Shown: positions 1 to 8,649, counted from the first letter of the stretch. The stretch is DNA of 64,000 nt from Polaribacter sp. WD7 (GCF_003335085.1 NZ_QPEJ01000012.1:1-64000); one strand, 5' to 3'. A program made the numbers and translations. Notes: a model not told the origin generated them from the letters alone.

Positions 1-58
1 AATGAGCTACACAAGACTGTTCGTCTCCAAAATTTGCTGTAAAACTAAATATATTCAT
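1..58 (-). CDS. IS1595-family transposase, N-terminal fragment (cut by window edge)
   Basis: The reverse strand reads ATG at 58 and encodes MNIFSFTANFGDEQSCVAH before the window ends. This resembles the start of IS1595-type transposases, which open with an MNIF..F...F.(D/E)E..C..H pattern leading into a zinc-ribbon domain. Only 19 residues are visible, so neither the DDE domain nor intactness can be judged. The gene points away from the aldehyde dehydrogenase; bases 59-206 between them are AT-rich and may hold one end of the insertion sequence, but I could not define a terminal repeat. Confidence 0.55.
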   Translation of the reverse strand, partial: MNIFSFTANFGDEQSCVAH

Positions 59-206
59 TACTCTTATTTTTATCTAAGATAACATTTTTTATTTAATTAT
101 AAGTAATTACGGATATTCAATAATTTATAACATAAATTATTTAAAATTCTACAACGTTATGAATGTAAAAGTATCATAACGTAAATTTTACAGTAGTAAT
201 ACTTTT

Positions 207-1748
207 TTACAAGTCAAACTTTATTCCTTGCGCCAAAGGTAATTTTGTCGTATAATTTATGGTATTGGTTTGCCTGCGCATATATACTTTCCATGCATCA
301 GAACCAGATTCTCGTCCACCACCAGTATCTTTTTCACCACCAAAAGCACCACCAATTTCTGCCCCAGAAGTACCTATATTTACATTGGCTATTCCACAAT
401 CAGAACCCGCATGAGATAAAAATAGTTCTGCTTCTCTTAAATTATTAGTCATAATTGCAGAAGACAAACCTTGAGCCACATTATTTTGAATTGCTATGGC
501 ATTAGTGACATCTCCATCATATTTTATAAGATATAAAATGGGTGCAAACGTTTCTTGTTGCACAATGCTAAAATCGTTTTTAGCTTCTGCTATGGCAGGT
601 TTTACATAGCAACCAGATTCATAACCATCGCCTTGTAAAACTCCACCTTCAACAATAATCTTTCCACCTTCAGTAGTTACTTTATCTAAAGCTTGGTTAT
701 ACATTTTAACAGCATTTGTATCAATTAAAGGACCAACATGATTGTTTTCGTTTAAAGGGTTTCCTATACGCAATTGAGCATAAGCATTTGTAAGCGCCTC
801 TTTTACCTTATCGTAAATAGATTCATGAATAATTAACCTTCTTGTAGAAGTACATCTTTGACCAGCTGTACCAACAGCGCCAAAAACAGCACCTATAACC
901 GTCATTTTAATATCTGCATCTGGTGTTACAACAATTGCATTATTACCTCCTAGTTCTAATAATGTTTTTCCTAAACGACCCGCAACTTCTTTAGCAACAA
1001 TTTTTCCCATTCTAGTAGATCCTGTTGCAGAAATTAAAGGAATTCTAGTATCTTTTGTTAAGAATTCACCTACAGTATAATTGCCATTAATCAAGCAAGA
1101 AATTCCTTCAGGTAGTTCATTTTCTTCGAGTACTTCTGCAATAATATTTTGGCATGCAATGCCACATAAAGGTGTTTTTTCACTTGGTTTCCAAACACAA
1201 ACATCTCCAGAAATCCATGCCAATGCTGTATTCCAAGCCCAAACAGCAACAGGAAAATTAAACGCAGAAATAATACCTACAATTCCTAAAGGATGGTATT
1301 GCTCGTACATTCTATGACCTGGACGTTCTGAATGCATGGTTAAACCGTGCAATTGACGAGATAAACCCACAGCAAAATCACAGATATCTATCATTTCTTG
1401 TACCTCTCCTAAACCTTCTTGGTAGCTTTTACCCATTTCGTAAGAAACTAACTTACCTAAAGCCTCTTTTTTTTGACGCAATTTTTCACCAAATTGACGT
1501 ACAATTTCACCACGTAAAGGCGCAGGTTTGTTACTCCATGTTGCAAAAGCGTCTGAAGCAGAATGCAATACTTTTTCGTAACTTTCTTTAGAAGTGGTAG
1601 TTATTTTTGCGATTAATTTACCATCTACAGGAGAAAAACTCTCTATAACCTCTTTGTCAGAAAAAAATAAACTTCCACTAGATGTACCTTTATTTACTTC
1701 TTTTATTCCTAAATCTTTTAAGGCCTCTTGTATTCCAAATGCTGTCAT
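207..1748 (-). CDS. amaB: Aldehyde dehydrogenase, ALDH7 type (aminoadipate-semialdehyde dehydrogenase-like)
   Basis: This is a 513-residue NAD-dependent cytosolic aldehyde dehydrogenase. The catalytic cysteine is C299 in GTAGQRCTSTRR and the general base is E265 in LLELGGNN. The N-terminal half carries the cofactor-binding segment ISAFNFPVAVWAWN and WKPSEKTPL. The length and the N-terminal stretch before the core match the ALDH7 (antiquitin, piperideine-6-carboxylate dehydrogenase) family, which oxidises alpha-aminoadipate semialdehyde in lysine catabolism. The substrate is inferred from family only. It stands alone, divergent from the isoaspartyl peptidase gene, with about 225 bases between the two starts. 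The symbol is the common one for this subfamily and is moderately secure. Confidence 0.9.
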   Translation of the reverse strand: MTAFGIQEALKDLGIKEVNKGTSSGSLFFSDKEVIESFSPVDGKLIAKITTTSKESYEKVLHSASDAFATWSNKPAPLRGEIVRQFGEKLRQKKEALGKLVSYEMGKSYQEGLGEVQEMIDICDFAVGLSRQLHGLTMHSERPGHRMYEQYHPLGIVGIISAFNFPVAVWAWNTALAWISGDVCVWKPSEKTPLCGIACQNIIAEVLEENELPEGISCLINGNYTVGEFLTKDTRIPLISATGSTRMGKIVAKEVAGRLGKTLLELGGNNAIVVTPDADIKMTVIGAVFGAVGTAGQRCTSTRRLIIHESIYDKVKEALTNAYAQLRIGNPLNENNHVGPLIDTNAVKMYNQALDKVTTEGGKIIVEGGVLQGDGYESGCYVKPAIAEAKNDFSIVQQETFAPILYLIKYDGDVTNAIAIQNNVAQGLSSAIMTNNLREAELFLSHAGSDCGIANVNIGTSGAEIGGAFGGEKDTGGGRESGSDAWKVYMRRQTNTINYTTKLPLAQGIKFDL

Positions 1749-1974
1749 TTTGCAGTTTTTTAATGTTGAACTTGATACTAAATTTCAGAAAAACCTGAAG
1801 ATTCTCCAGTCAATTTTCTTTACTCTAGAAAAATGTTTTCAAATAAAAATTTTCTTTTCACTTTTTAGTAGGTAAAAATCTTTATTTTTATAGGAACGAA
1901 TTTACAAATATTATCAAACACTCATCATTAGAACAGAAATTAGATTTTTTGTTTCAAATCATAAATTTTATAAA

Positions 1975-3027
1975 ATGAAAAAATTTGTCTTTGCACTTTC
2001 AGTTTTATGGATTGCTTTTGGTTGTCAAGACCAAAAAGTAGTGCCAGTAAAAGAAGAATTAAAAAAAGTAAATGATTATGCAATTATAATTCATGGAGGA
2101 GCAGGAACCATTTTGAAGAAAAATATGACTCCTGAAAAAGAAGCTGTTTATACAGCTAAACTAACAGAAGCTATAAAAGTTGGGTATGAAATTTTGAGAC
2201 AAGGAGGAACAAGTACAGAAGCTGTCGTAAAAACGATTCAGGTAATGGAAGAATCACCATTATTTAATGCAGGAAAAGGAGCTGTTTTTACCCATGAAGA
2301 AACCAACGAATTAGATGCTTCTTTTATGGACGGAAAAACTTTAAACGCAGGTGCCGTTGCAGGAGTAACTAATGTAAAGAGTCCTATAGAATTAGCATTA
2401 AAGGTAATGACAGATTCTGATCATGTAATGCTTTCTGGTAAAGGTGCTTCTGTATTTGCAAAAGAAAAGGGATTAGAAATTGTGGATCCTAGTTATTTTT
2501 ATACAGAAAAACGTTTTAAATCGTTACAAAGAATTAAAGAAAGAGCAAAAACAGAATTAGACCATGATGATAAAAAAGCTGCTTTTTACGATGCAGATAT
2601 TAAGAATGCAAAATTTGGTACAGTAGGTTGCGTTGCTTTGGATAAAAATGGAAATATAGCAGCAGGAACTTCTACTGGAGGAATGACAAATAAACGTTGG
2701 GGAAGAATTGGAGATGCTCCAATAATTGGTTCTGGAACGTATGCAAACAATAATACATGTGGTGTCTCGTCTACAGGATGGGGTGAGTATTTTATTAGAA
2801 GTCAGGTTGCTTATGATATTTCTGCTCAAATAGAATATCAACAAAAAACATTAAAAGAAGCAACACAAGACGTTATTCAAAAGAAATTAACCAAACTTGG
2901 TGGTACAGGAGGTGTTGTAGCTTTAGATAAAAATGGTAATATGTCTTTTGAGTTTAATACTGCAGGTATGTACAGAGCTTCTATGGATGATAAAGGCAAG
3001 TTGGTAGTTAAAATTTACAAAGAATAA
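1975..3027 (+). CDS. iaaA: Isoaspartyl peptidase / L-asparaginase, lipoprotein form
   Basis: This is a 350-residue Ntn-hydrolase of the plant-type asparaginase family, which removes isoaspartyl residues from dipeptides and hydrolyses asparagine. Residues 1-17 form a lipoprotein signal ending in AFGCQDQ, so the enzyme is probably exported and lipid-anchored. IIIHGGAGT (about 37-45) and SFMDGKTLNAG are family motifs. The autocatalytic cleavage site is G215-T216 in KFGTVGCVALD, making T216 the N-terminal nucleophile of the beta subunit; GTSTGGMTNKRWGRIGD follows, with the substrate-binding Arg. Its last 13 bases overlap the convergent gene ending at 3015. Confidence 0.93.
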   Translation: MKKFVFALSVLWIAFGCQDQKVVPVKEELKKVNDYAIIIHGGAGTILKKNMTPEKEAVYTAKLTEAIKVGYEILRQGGTSTEAVVKTIQVMEESPLFNAGKGAVFTHEETNELDASFMDGKTLNAGAVAGVTNVKSPIELALKVMTDSDHVMLSGKGASVFAKEKGLEIVDPSYFYTEKRFKSLQRIKERAKTELDHDDKKAAFYDADIKNAKFGTVGCVALDKNGNIAAGTSTGGMTNKRWGRIGDAPIIGSGTYANNNTCGVSSTGWGEYFIRSQVAYDISAQIEYQQKTLKEATQDVIQKKLTKLGGTGGVVALDKNGNMSFEFNTAGMYRASMDDKGKLVVKIYKE

Positions 3028-3359
3028 GCCAACCACTTTTCTGGTAAAGGTTCTAAATTAATCTCTTTTTTTATAGATTTTATCTTTTTCTTATAACCTA
3101 AACGTGTTATTATAGGAATAGATAAATTGATATTATTTCGTTTGTTAAGTAGTTCTAAAACATCTCTAATATCTCTTTTAGAACACAATACCAAACTATT
3201 CATCATAGCATTAGATTCAATATCTAAATCATAAAAATCTGTATAAAATTTTGGTTTTCCATCTTGGTAAATGACCCATTGTGTGCTCTTCTTATTTGGT
3301 ATTTCTATAATTTCTTTTGTTCCGCTTAAAGTTCTATAGGTATTCGCTAAAAGTGTCAT
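3015..3359 (-). CDS. Hypothetical protein, 114 aa
   Basis: I do not recognise this family. The product is a small soluble protein without a signal peptide or membrane segment. It has a short beta-rich N-terminal half containing TQWVIYQDGKPKFY and a basic, lysine-rich C-terminal half. It converges with the isoaspartyl peptidase gene and overlaps its 3' end by 13 bases. The reading frame is clean, and it is the only open frame between 3028 and 3482, so I treat it as real. No function is proposed. Confidence 0.6.
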   Translation of the reverse strand: MTLLANTYRTLSGTKEIIEIPNKKSTQWVIYQDGKPKFYTDFYDLDIESNAMMNSLVLCSKRDIRDVLELLNKRNNINLSIPIITRLGYKKKIKSIKKEINLEPLPEKWLAYSL

Positions 3360-3482
3360 ATCTTTTAAATTAAAATCAATTTTAATTTAAAAGTAAGAGA
3401 GAATTAGAAGAAAGAATTTCTTTTTTAGATTAAACTATTAATTATAAAGGTAAGTAGCATCCATTTTAAGATAAACGAAACC

Positions 3483-4817
3483 TTAAAATTGGTATTTAAG
3501 CCCTGTATAAACGCCAATATTAAAGGGAGAAAGACTATTTGAGTTTTCGTTAAATGTGTTTAGCTGTGCCTTAAACATTGGATTTAAATTCAAAGACCAA
3601 TTTTTACTAAATAAGTAATTAAAATCAAAACCAAAATTACCACTAAAATTGATGGCATTAAGATTGTTAAGCTCACCAGAACTAGATTGAAATGCGGTGT
3701 TTATATTTACTTCATTAGTATTTAAAAATAACGAGCTAAAACCACCAACAACTTCAGAGTTAAACTTTTTTGTACTGTAAAAATTATATTTTACCTCTAC
3801 AGGAACTTCTATATAGCCATAGTTTTGAGATAAATCTCCTGTTAAGGCTGTACTGTTTGCAAATGGTGTATTTCCTAATTCTGAATCAGTAGAACCGTTA
3901 GTGGACTGTTGGGTGCTAAAATTGTTATTATCAAAAACTATGGAAGAAAAGAAACTGTTTGAAGCAATACTAATTAAAGGAAGGTTATTATTTGTAAATC
4001 TAGTTTCTTGAATGTGAACTCCTGATCTAATAGTCCATTTAGAATTGATTTGATACCCTATTTGTACTCCATAAGAAAACGAATTTTCTCCTTGTATAGA
4101 ATTTGATAAATTTTGATTTACTGGTAGTTTTTTTGAGAAAGAATTAGAACTTAAAACAGCAAAAACGGGAGCTATAGACCATTTTTTATTTTTTGATGTC
4201 TCTGTAAAAATACTATCGTTTTTTTCGATTGCTTTTGTAAAATCTATACTATTTGATTTTTTTTCTTTAGGTTTGGTAATGATGATCTCTGCATTACTTT
4301 TAATTGAATTTTTTACTTTCTCTTTTTTACTTTCGGAAATTTCTTTAACATTGGTATTACTTTGATTATCTGCTAAAAAAACCTTTTCCATAGCGTTTTT
4401 TGTGCTAACTAATTTCTTTTTCTCTATGTTTTTGGTAGTTGTGTTTATATGTTTTTTTCTAGGTAATACTTTTTTTGCAACTACTTTTTTTTCTTTTAAT
4501 TCCTCTTTCTCACTACTTAAACGGTCAAGCACTTCTTTATGAAGTGTAGTATTTGTATTTAACTCTTTAGGTGCATCTGTAACTATGATTTTAGTGTTTT
4601 TTTGTTCTAAAATAGTTGAGGTATTATGTATAGGAAATAAGAAAAATGCCAATAAAAATAGTGCAGCAACACCTCCTGTATACCACCAAAAAGGAACTAT
4701 TCTTCTCTTTTTTTGAGGTAACTTAGCCTGTATATTGTTCCATACTCTTTGGTTTGGAACAGTCTCCAAATTCATGAGTTTTTCTTGAAACAGTTTATCT
4801 ATATTTTTATTTTCCAT
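3483..4817 (-). CDS. Membrane-anchored outer-membrane beta-barrel protein of a sigma-factor operon
   Basis: This 444-residue protein has an unusual layout. Residues 1-40 are soluble and resemble the start of anti-sigma factors (FQEKLMNLE...PNQRVWNNIQAKL). Residues about 44-62 form one hydrophobic helix (WWYTGGVAALFLLAFFLFP). A long lysine/glutamate/asparagine-rich linker runs to about 210. The C-terminal half has alternating hydrophobic strands and ends in NIGVYTGLKYQF, a typical outer-membrane barrel end with terminal Phe. Its ATG overlaps the last 11 bases of the sigma-factor gene, so translation is coupled. Such genes are common downstream of ECF sigma factors in Flavobacteriia. A role in envelope sensing or sigma control is inference. 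Confidence 0.75.
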   Translation of the reverse strand: MENKNIDKLFQEKLMNLETVPNQRVWNNIQAKLPQKKRRIVPFWWYTGGVAALFLLAFFLFPIHNTSTILEQKNTKIIVTDAPKELNTNTTLHKEVLDRLSSEKEELKEKKVVAKKVLPRKKHINTTTKNIEKKKLVSTKNAMEKVFLADNQSNTNVKEISESKKEKVKNSIKSNAEIIITKPKEKKSNSIDFTKAIEKNDSIFTETSKNKKWSIAPVFAVLSSNSFSKKLPVNQNLSNSIQGENSFSYGVQIGYQINSKWTIRSGVHIQETRFTNNNLPLISIASNSFFSSIVFDNNNFSTQQSTNGSTDSELGNTPFANSTALTGDLSQNYGYIEVPVEVKYNFYSTKKFNSEVVGGFSSLFLNTNEVNINTAFQSSSGELNNLNAINFSGNFGFDFNYLFSKNWSLNLNPMFKAQLNTFNENSNSLSPFNIGVYTGLKYQF

Positions 4818-5373
4818 TTACTATTATGGTGTTTTGTTTGTCTTGGTAATCTTGAATTTTATTCTTTAAAATTAACCTTGCTCTAGAAAGATTAGATTTA
4901 GAAGTGCCTTCAGAGATATGTAATAACGTTGCTATTTCTTTATGAGAATACTTATCTAAAACATATAAATTAAAAACAAGACGATATCTATCTGGTAATT
5001 CTTGTACAAAACTTAATAAAACAGTTACCTCTATACTATTATTTTTAATCTCTACATCTTCTTCATCCTTTATTTCTGGTACATCTTCTACAATTGATAA
5101 TCTTTTGTCTATTCTATATTTTTGTAAAGCAGTATTTATGGTAATCCTTTTTAACCAACCTTCAAAAGAACCCTTGTACTTGTATGTCTGTATTTTATCA
5201 AAAATAATAAGAAAACTATCTTGAAGAATGTCTTCCGCATCTTGGTAATTACGAGCATACTTTAAACAAACCGCAAAAAGTTTGTCAGAAAAAAGCTGAT
5301 AAACTTTCGATTGGGCTGCTAATTGTTTTTTGCAGCAATCTTTTATGAGTTGTTCTAGTTTGATGGTTCTAAT
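4807..5373 (-). CDS. ECF-type RNA polymerase sigma factor with a non-canonical start codon
   Basis: The frame encodes 188 residues with a clear sigma-70 layout. Region 2 includes LFAVCLKYARNYQDAEDILQ and KGSFEGWLKRITINTALQKYR. Region 4 includes LPDRYRLVFNLYVLDKYSHK, EIATLLHISEGTSKSNLSRA and RLILKN. An in-frame TAA lies at 5376-5374, directly upstream. I read every codon: there is no ATG, GTG or TTG anywhere in the frame. Homologous proteins begin a few residues before LEQLIKDC, so the start must be ATT at 5373 or ATC at 5364. The ATT shares its last base with the TAG stop of the upstream lipoprotein (ATTAG), and the stop overlaps the next ATG, so translation is probably re-initiated along the operon. 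A frame-restoring sequence error near the 5' end is the main alternative. Confidence 0.85.
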   Translation of the reverse strand: MRTIKLEQLIKDCCKKQLAAQSKVYQLFSDKLFAVCLKYARNYQDAEDILQDSFLIIFDKIQTYKYKGSFEGWLKRITINTALQKYRIDKRLSIVEDVPEIKDEEDVEIKNNSIEVTVLLSFVQELPDRYRLVFNLYVLDKYSHKEIATLLHISEGTSKSNLSRARLILKNKIQDYQDKQNTIIVNGK

Positions 5374-5794
5374 TTACAGGAACTACAACTTCCTCAAAAA
5401 TATTTTCTCCATTATCGTCTACTCCTTTAAAAAATCGTAATGTGTAATCTTCGTCTTCTTCTGCTATTCTTATGGCAAATTCAAAATCTTCTTGAACCAA
5501 AGCTTCTGTACAAGGTCTGTCTAACTCTACAACAGCAATAGCGGCAATATCTCTAACGCTTCTGTCTGTAATACTATCTATAGTTTGGTAAAAGAGGCGC
5601 TCAAAAGAATAACACCCGTTAGGTAATGTATATTTTATTTTGATGGTGTCTAATTGATTGGGTGTAAAGCTATCAGGTACTTCAAATTCATCAATTGGTA
5701 AAAACTGAAGTGTTAAATTTGGTGTATTATCATTAGTGTCTAAACAAGCACTAAACAGTATTACACCAATAAGTAAAAAAAATATTTTTTTCAT
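5369..5794 (-). CDS. Small lipoprotein in the sigma-factor operon, 141 aa
   Basis: The N-terminus MKKIFFLLIGVILFSACLD is a lipoprotein signal with the lipid-attachment Cys at residue 17. The mature part is acidic (pI clearly low from DEFEVPD and EEDEDY stretches) and beta-rich, with two further cysteines. I do not recognise a named domain. It lies 15 bases after the 262-residue protein, and its TAG overlaps the sigma factor start, so it belongs to the same transcript. It probably faces the periplasm or outer membrane. Its function is unknown. Confidence 0.7.
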   Translation of the reverse strand: MKKIFFLLIGVILFSACLDTNDNTPNLTLQFLPIDEFEVPDSFTPNQLDTIKIKYTLPNGCYSFERLFYQTIDSITDRSVRDIAAIAVVELDRPCTEALVQEDFEFAIRIAEEDEDYTLRFFKGVDDNGENIFEEVVVPVN

Positions 5795-5809
5795 ATATAA
5801 TCTCTTGTA

Positions 5810-6598
5810 TTAATATTTTATGATAGGAAATCTGTTTTGACATACCATACCTTTTGGCGGACTTATTACTGCACAATCAGATACGATTTCCCACTTTACA
5901 TTATACTCAATTTCTGTTTCAGTATAAACTTCTATTTTTTCTAGAAAAGCAGCTGTATCAATTTTATTAGAATAGGGCAAATAGCCTTGAGGGCCACCAC
6001 AAGCTTTAGCTCCATATGCAACAAGTTGCCAATTACTGACATCATCACATTTTTGGCTGTAGGCTAATGCTGAAATTTCATCAAACAAGTCTATCAAAAT
6101 TCTATGGTCAATTTCTTGGGCTGTAAGTTCTCTCTTTACAACCAATTCTGTTTCAGAAACAGAAATAACTTTCCAAGCAAAATTTATATTTTGGTTAGTT
6201 TTACTAACAGAAACTATATTTTTTTCTAAACGAAAAGTACCTTCTTCATTATAAAAAATTAGAGGAGGTGTGCCACAAAAACCAGAGGTTCTTTCTATAA
6301 AGTTTCCACTTTCAAAGAATGAAATAGCATAACCATCTTTAGGTAAAGATTTACCTCTTTTAAAAGTTGTGGTTTCTTGATTGTATTCTGGAGCTACCCA
6401 AACACCTAATAATAAATTATCAGAATTTATTTCAATATCACTGTTTTCGCAAGAAAGCAATGAAATAGCGCAAAAAAAGAATACAAAAAATCTTTTAAAT
6501 TTAGTGTACAAAGACTTTATCCAAGACTTTTTTCTTAAAGTTAAAATGGGCTTCTTATCTCTAAATTCTAACAAAAAAGTATATGATTTTACTGTCAT
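5810..6598 (-). CDS. Lipocalin-like lipoprotein, probably overextended start
   Basis: The protein contains a lipoprotein signal at residues about 33-50 (KRFFVFFFCAISLLSCENSD), followed by a beta-rich domain with LLLGVWVAPEY near its start, a pattern seen in lipocalin-like or META-like extracytoplasmic domains. The ATG at 6598 would put 30 extra residues before the signal. A TTG at 6511 gives a normal lipoprotein of 233 residues and is the more plausible start biologically. The C-terminal part has several cysteines (CDDVSNW, ACGGPQ, SDCAV, MVCQN). It is the first gene of the operon that runs through the sigma factor. The fold assignment is weak. Confidence 0.65.
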   Translation of the reverse strand: MTVKSYTFLLEFRDKKPILTLRKKSWIKSLYTKFKRFFVFFFCAISLLSCENSDIEINSDNLLLGVWVAPEYNQETTTFKRGKSLPKDGYAISFFESGNFIERTSGFCGTPPLIFYNEEGTFRLEKNIVSVSKTNQNINFAWKVISVSETELVVKRELTAQEIDHRILIDLFDEISALAYSQKCDDVSNWQLVAYGAKACGGPQGYLPYSNKIDTAAFLEKIEVYTETEIEYNVKWEIVSDCAVISPPKGMVCQNRFPIIKY

Positions 6599-6643
6599 AT
6601 TTACAAGATGAAAAATTTGTAAAAAGGTTGCGTCTAATATTGG

Positions 6644-6651
6644 TATTTTTG
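6644..6651 (+). promoter_or_regulatory. -7 box TATTTTTG for the LuxE-like gene
   Basis: TATTTTTG matches the Bacteroidota -7 consensus TAnnTTTG and ends 8 bases before the ATG at 6660. No TTG element sits at the ideal 17-23 base spacing (one is at 6617-6619, with a gap of 24), so this is a moderate call. If real, the mRNA has almost no leader. Confidence 0.45.
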
Positions 6652-6659
6652 TAGTGTAT

Positions 6660-7634
6660 ATGAAAGAACATATTTTTAATATTAAATCTGAGAAAGAATT
6701 TACAGAAGTTACCTTGTCTATTTTTAAACATCAGTTTCAAAATAACAAGGTATACCGCTCTTTTTGTGATTTACTTTACATTCATCCTTCTGATGTTAAA
6801 ACTATAGATGAAATTCCGTTTTTACCTATTCAATTTTTTAAAAGTAGACAAGTTCTTTCTTCTCTAGAGCCTGTAGAAGAAGTCTTTACAAGTTCAGGAA
6901 CCACAAGAAGTATTACCAGTAAACATTTTGTTACAGATATTCAACTTTATAAAGAAAGTTATTTACAAGGGTTTGCTCATTTTTATGGGAGTATAGAAGA
7001 TTATGTAGTGTTGGCGTTATTGCCTAATTATTTGGAAAGAAAAGGATCTTCTTTAATATTTATGGTAAATGATTTGATTGCAAAAACCAATAATCAAGAA
7101 AGTGGATTTTTTCTCAATAATTTGCAAGAATTGACTAAAAAACTCATAGAATTAGATAAAAAAGGTCAAAAAGTGTTGCTTATTGGAGTTTCTTTTGCCT
7201 TGTTAGATTTGGTTGAAATACAGAAATTTAATCTGAAAAACACCATAATCATGGAAACGGGTGGTATGAAAGGAAGAAGAAAAGAATTGGTTAGAGAAGA
7301 ATTGCATCAAATTTTGCAAGAAGGTTTTGGGGTTGCTCAAATTCATTCAGAATACGGAATGACAGAGTTGTTAAGTCAAGCATATTCTAAAGGAAACGGA
7401 ATTTTTGAAACACCTTCTTGGATGAAAATTTTAACCAGAGATACAGAAGATGCGTTAACTATACAAAAGACTGGTAAAACAGGCGGAATTAACATGATTG
7501 ATTTGGCTAATTATAACTCTTGCTCTTTTATTGCTACGCAAGATTTAGGAAAAGTGCATAACAATGGAACTTTTGAAATTATTGGACGTTTTGACGATTC
7601 TGATATTCGTGGTTGCAATTTAATGGTTTTATAA
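6660..7634 (+). CDS. LuxE/PaaK-family acyl-protein synthetase (AMP-forming ligase)
   Basis: This cytosolic protein of 324 residues belongs to the LuxE branch of adenylate-forming ligases, which activate a carboxylic acid with ATP. The phosphate-binding loop is VFTSSGTTRSITSKHF (about residue 80), and the adenylate motif is SEYGMTELLSQAY (about 235-247). The C-terminal region carries DLANYNSCSF and IGRFDDSDIRGCN. Homologues of this size are frequent in Flavobacteriia, without luciferase genes. I chose ATG at 6660 over GTG at 6654 because it fits the -7 box and gives the MKEHIFN-type start. The substrate acid is unknown. It is followed 13 bases later by mscL. Confidence 0.85.
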   Translation: MKEHIFNIKSEKEFTEVTLSIFKHQFQNNKVYRSFCDLLYIHPSDVKTIDEIPFLPIQFFKSRQVLSSLEPVEEVFTSSGTTRSITSKHFVTDIQLYKESYLQGFAHFYGSIEDYVVLALLPNYLERKGSSLIFMVNDLIAKTNNQESGFFLNNLQELTKKLIELDKKGQKVLLIGVSFALLDLVEIQKFNLKNTIIMETGGMKGRRKELVREELHQILQEGFGVAQIHSEYGMTELLSQAYSKGNGIFETPSWMKILTRDTEDALTIQKTGKTGGINMIDLANYNSCSFIATQDLGKVHNNGTFEIIGRFDDSDIRGCNLMVL

Positions 7635-7647
7635 AAATTTTTTGAGA

Positions 7648-8103
7648 ATGAAATTAATAAAAGAATTTAAAGAGTTTGCGGTAAAAGGCAATATGATAGA
7701 TATTGCCATTGGTGTAATTATTGGTACAGCTTTTAACAAAGTTGTAAATGTTTTGGTAAAAGAGGTATTAATGCCTCCACTTTCTTATATGACAGAAGGA
7801 GCCAATTGGGAAAATAAAAAAATTATTTTACGAGAAGCTGTCAATTTAGAAGGAGCTTCTAAAATAGAAGAAATTGCTATTGGGTATGGTAAACTTATAG
7901 AAGCAGGTGTAGATTTTTTAGTAATTGCATTTACTGTTTTTGTAGTGGTAAAGTTGATGAATTCGCTTAAGAAAAAAGCAGAAGATCCTAAAGACGCAAA
8001 AGTGGTCACACCTAAAAATATAGAATTGATGAATAAAACGAATGAGTTGTTAGAGCAACAGAATGCTTTTCTACAAAAATTATTGATTAAAGATAATAAA
8101 TAG
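7648..8103 (+). CDS. mscL: Large-conductance mechanosensitive channel MscL
   Basis: The product has 151 residues and opens with MKLIKEFKEFAVKGNMIDIA, the conserved amphipathic N-terminal helix and first pore helix of MscL. A second membrane helix lies around residues 88-108 (FLVIAFTVFVVVKLM), followed by a charged cytoplasmic tail. The pentameric inner-membrane channel opens under hypo-osmotic membrane tension. ATG at 7648 is preferred over TTG at 7642 because MscL proteins start with this motif. It lies directly downstream of the LuxE-like gene and may share its transcript. Length is normal for the family. Confidence 0.95.
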   Translation: MKLIKEFKEFAVKGNMIDIAIGVIIGTAFNKVVNVLVKEVLMPPLSYMTEGANWENKKIILREAVNLEGASKIEEIAIGYGKLIEAGVDFLVIAFTVFVVVKLMNSLKKKAEDPKDAKVVTPKNIELMNKTNELLEQQNAFLQKLLIKDNK

Positions 8104-8161
8104 CACAAAATAAATGTAATGTATGCTTAAATTTATCGTCTACACTCTAAAATTCTAATTA

Positions 8162-8608
8162 ATGAAAAACTATTTTACAGCAATACTATTTTTCTTCTCA
8201 ATTTCTTTTTTTGCGCAAGACTACAATTTAAAAGGAGGCTACGTTGCAGAGGGTTATGATGTTGTTGCTTACTTTAATAATATAGCAGCAAAGGGTAATA
8301 AAAAATTTAGTACTACTTATGATGGTGTACAATTTAAGTTTGTCTCTAAAGAAAATTTAAAAACCTTTGTAAAATCTCCTAAAAAATACATACCTGCTTA
8401 TGGAGGGTATTGTGCTTATGCTATTGGAGTAAAGGGAGAAAAGGTATCCATCAACCCGAAAACTTTTGAAATTAGAGACGGTAAATTGTATCTATTTTAC
8501 AATGCTTGGGGTACTAATACATTAGAATTGTGGCAAAAAGAAGGTGCAGAAGATTTAAAACAAAAGGCAGATAAAAACTGGAAAAAAATAACAGGCATCA
8601 ATAAATAA
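8162..8608 (+). CDS. Secreted YHS domain-containing protein
   Basis: The protein has 148 residues. Residues 1-18 are a Sec signal (MKNYFTAILFFFSISFFAQ). The rest is a YHS-type domain: GYDVVAYFNN, YDGVQFKFVSKENLKTF and YIPAYGGYCAYAIGVKGEKV are typical of the exported YHS family in Bacteroidota, where the domain is thought to bind a metal or small ligand. KLYLFYNAWGTNTLE near the end is also conserved in this group. It stands alone before a strong terminator. Its ligand is unknown. Confidence 0.88.
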   Translation: MKNYFTAILFFFSISFFAQDYNLKGGYVAEGYDVVAYFNNIAAKGNKKFSTTYDGVQFKFVSKENLKTFVKSPKKYIPAYGGYCAYAIGVKGEKVSINPKTFEIRDGKLYLFYNAWGTNTLELWQKEGAEDLKQKADKNWKKITGINK

Positions 8609-8649
8609 TTGATAACCTTGGGGGAGGTTATAGGATTATTTTATTGAGG

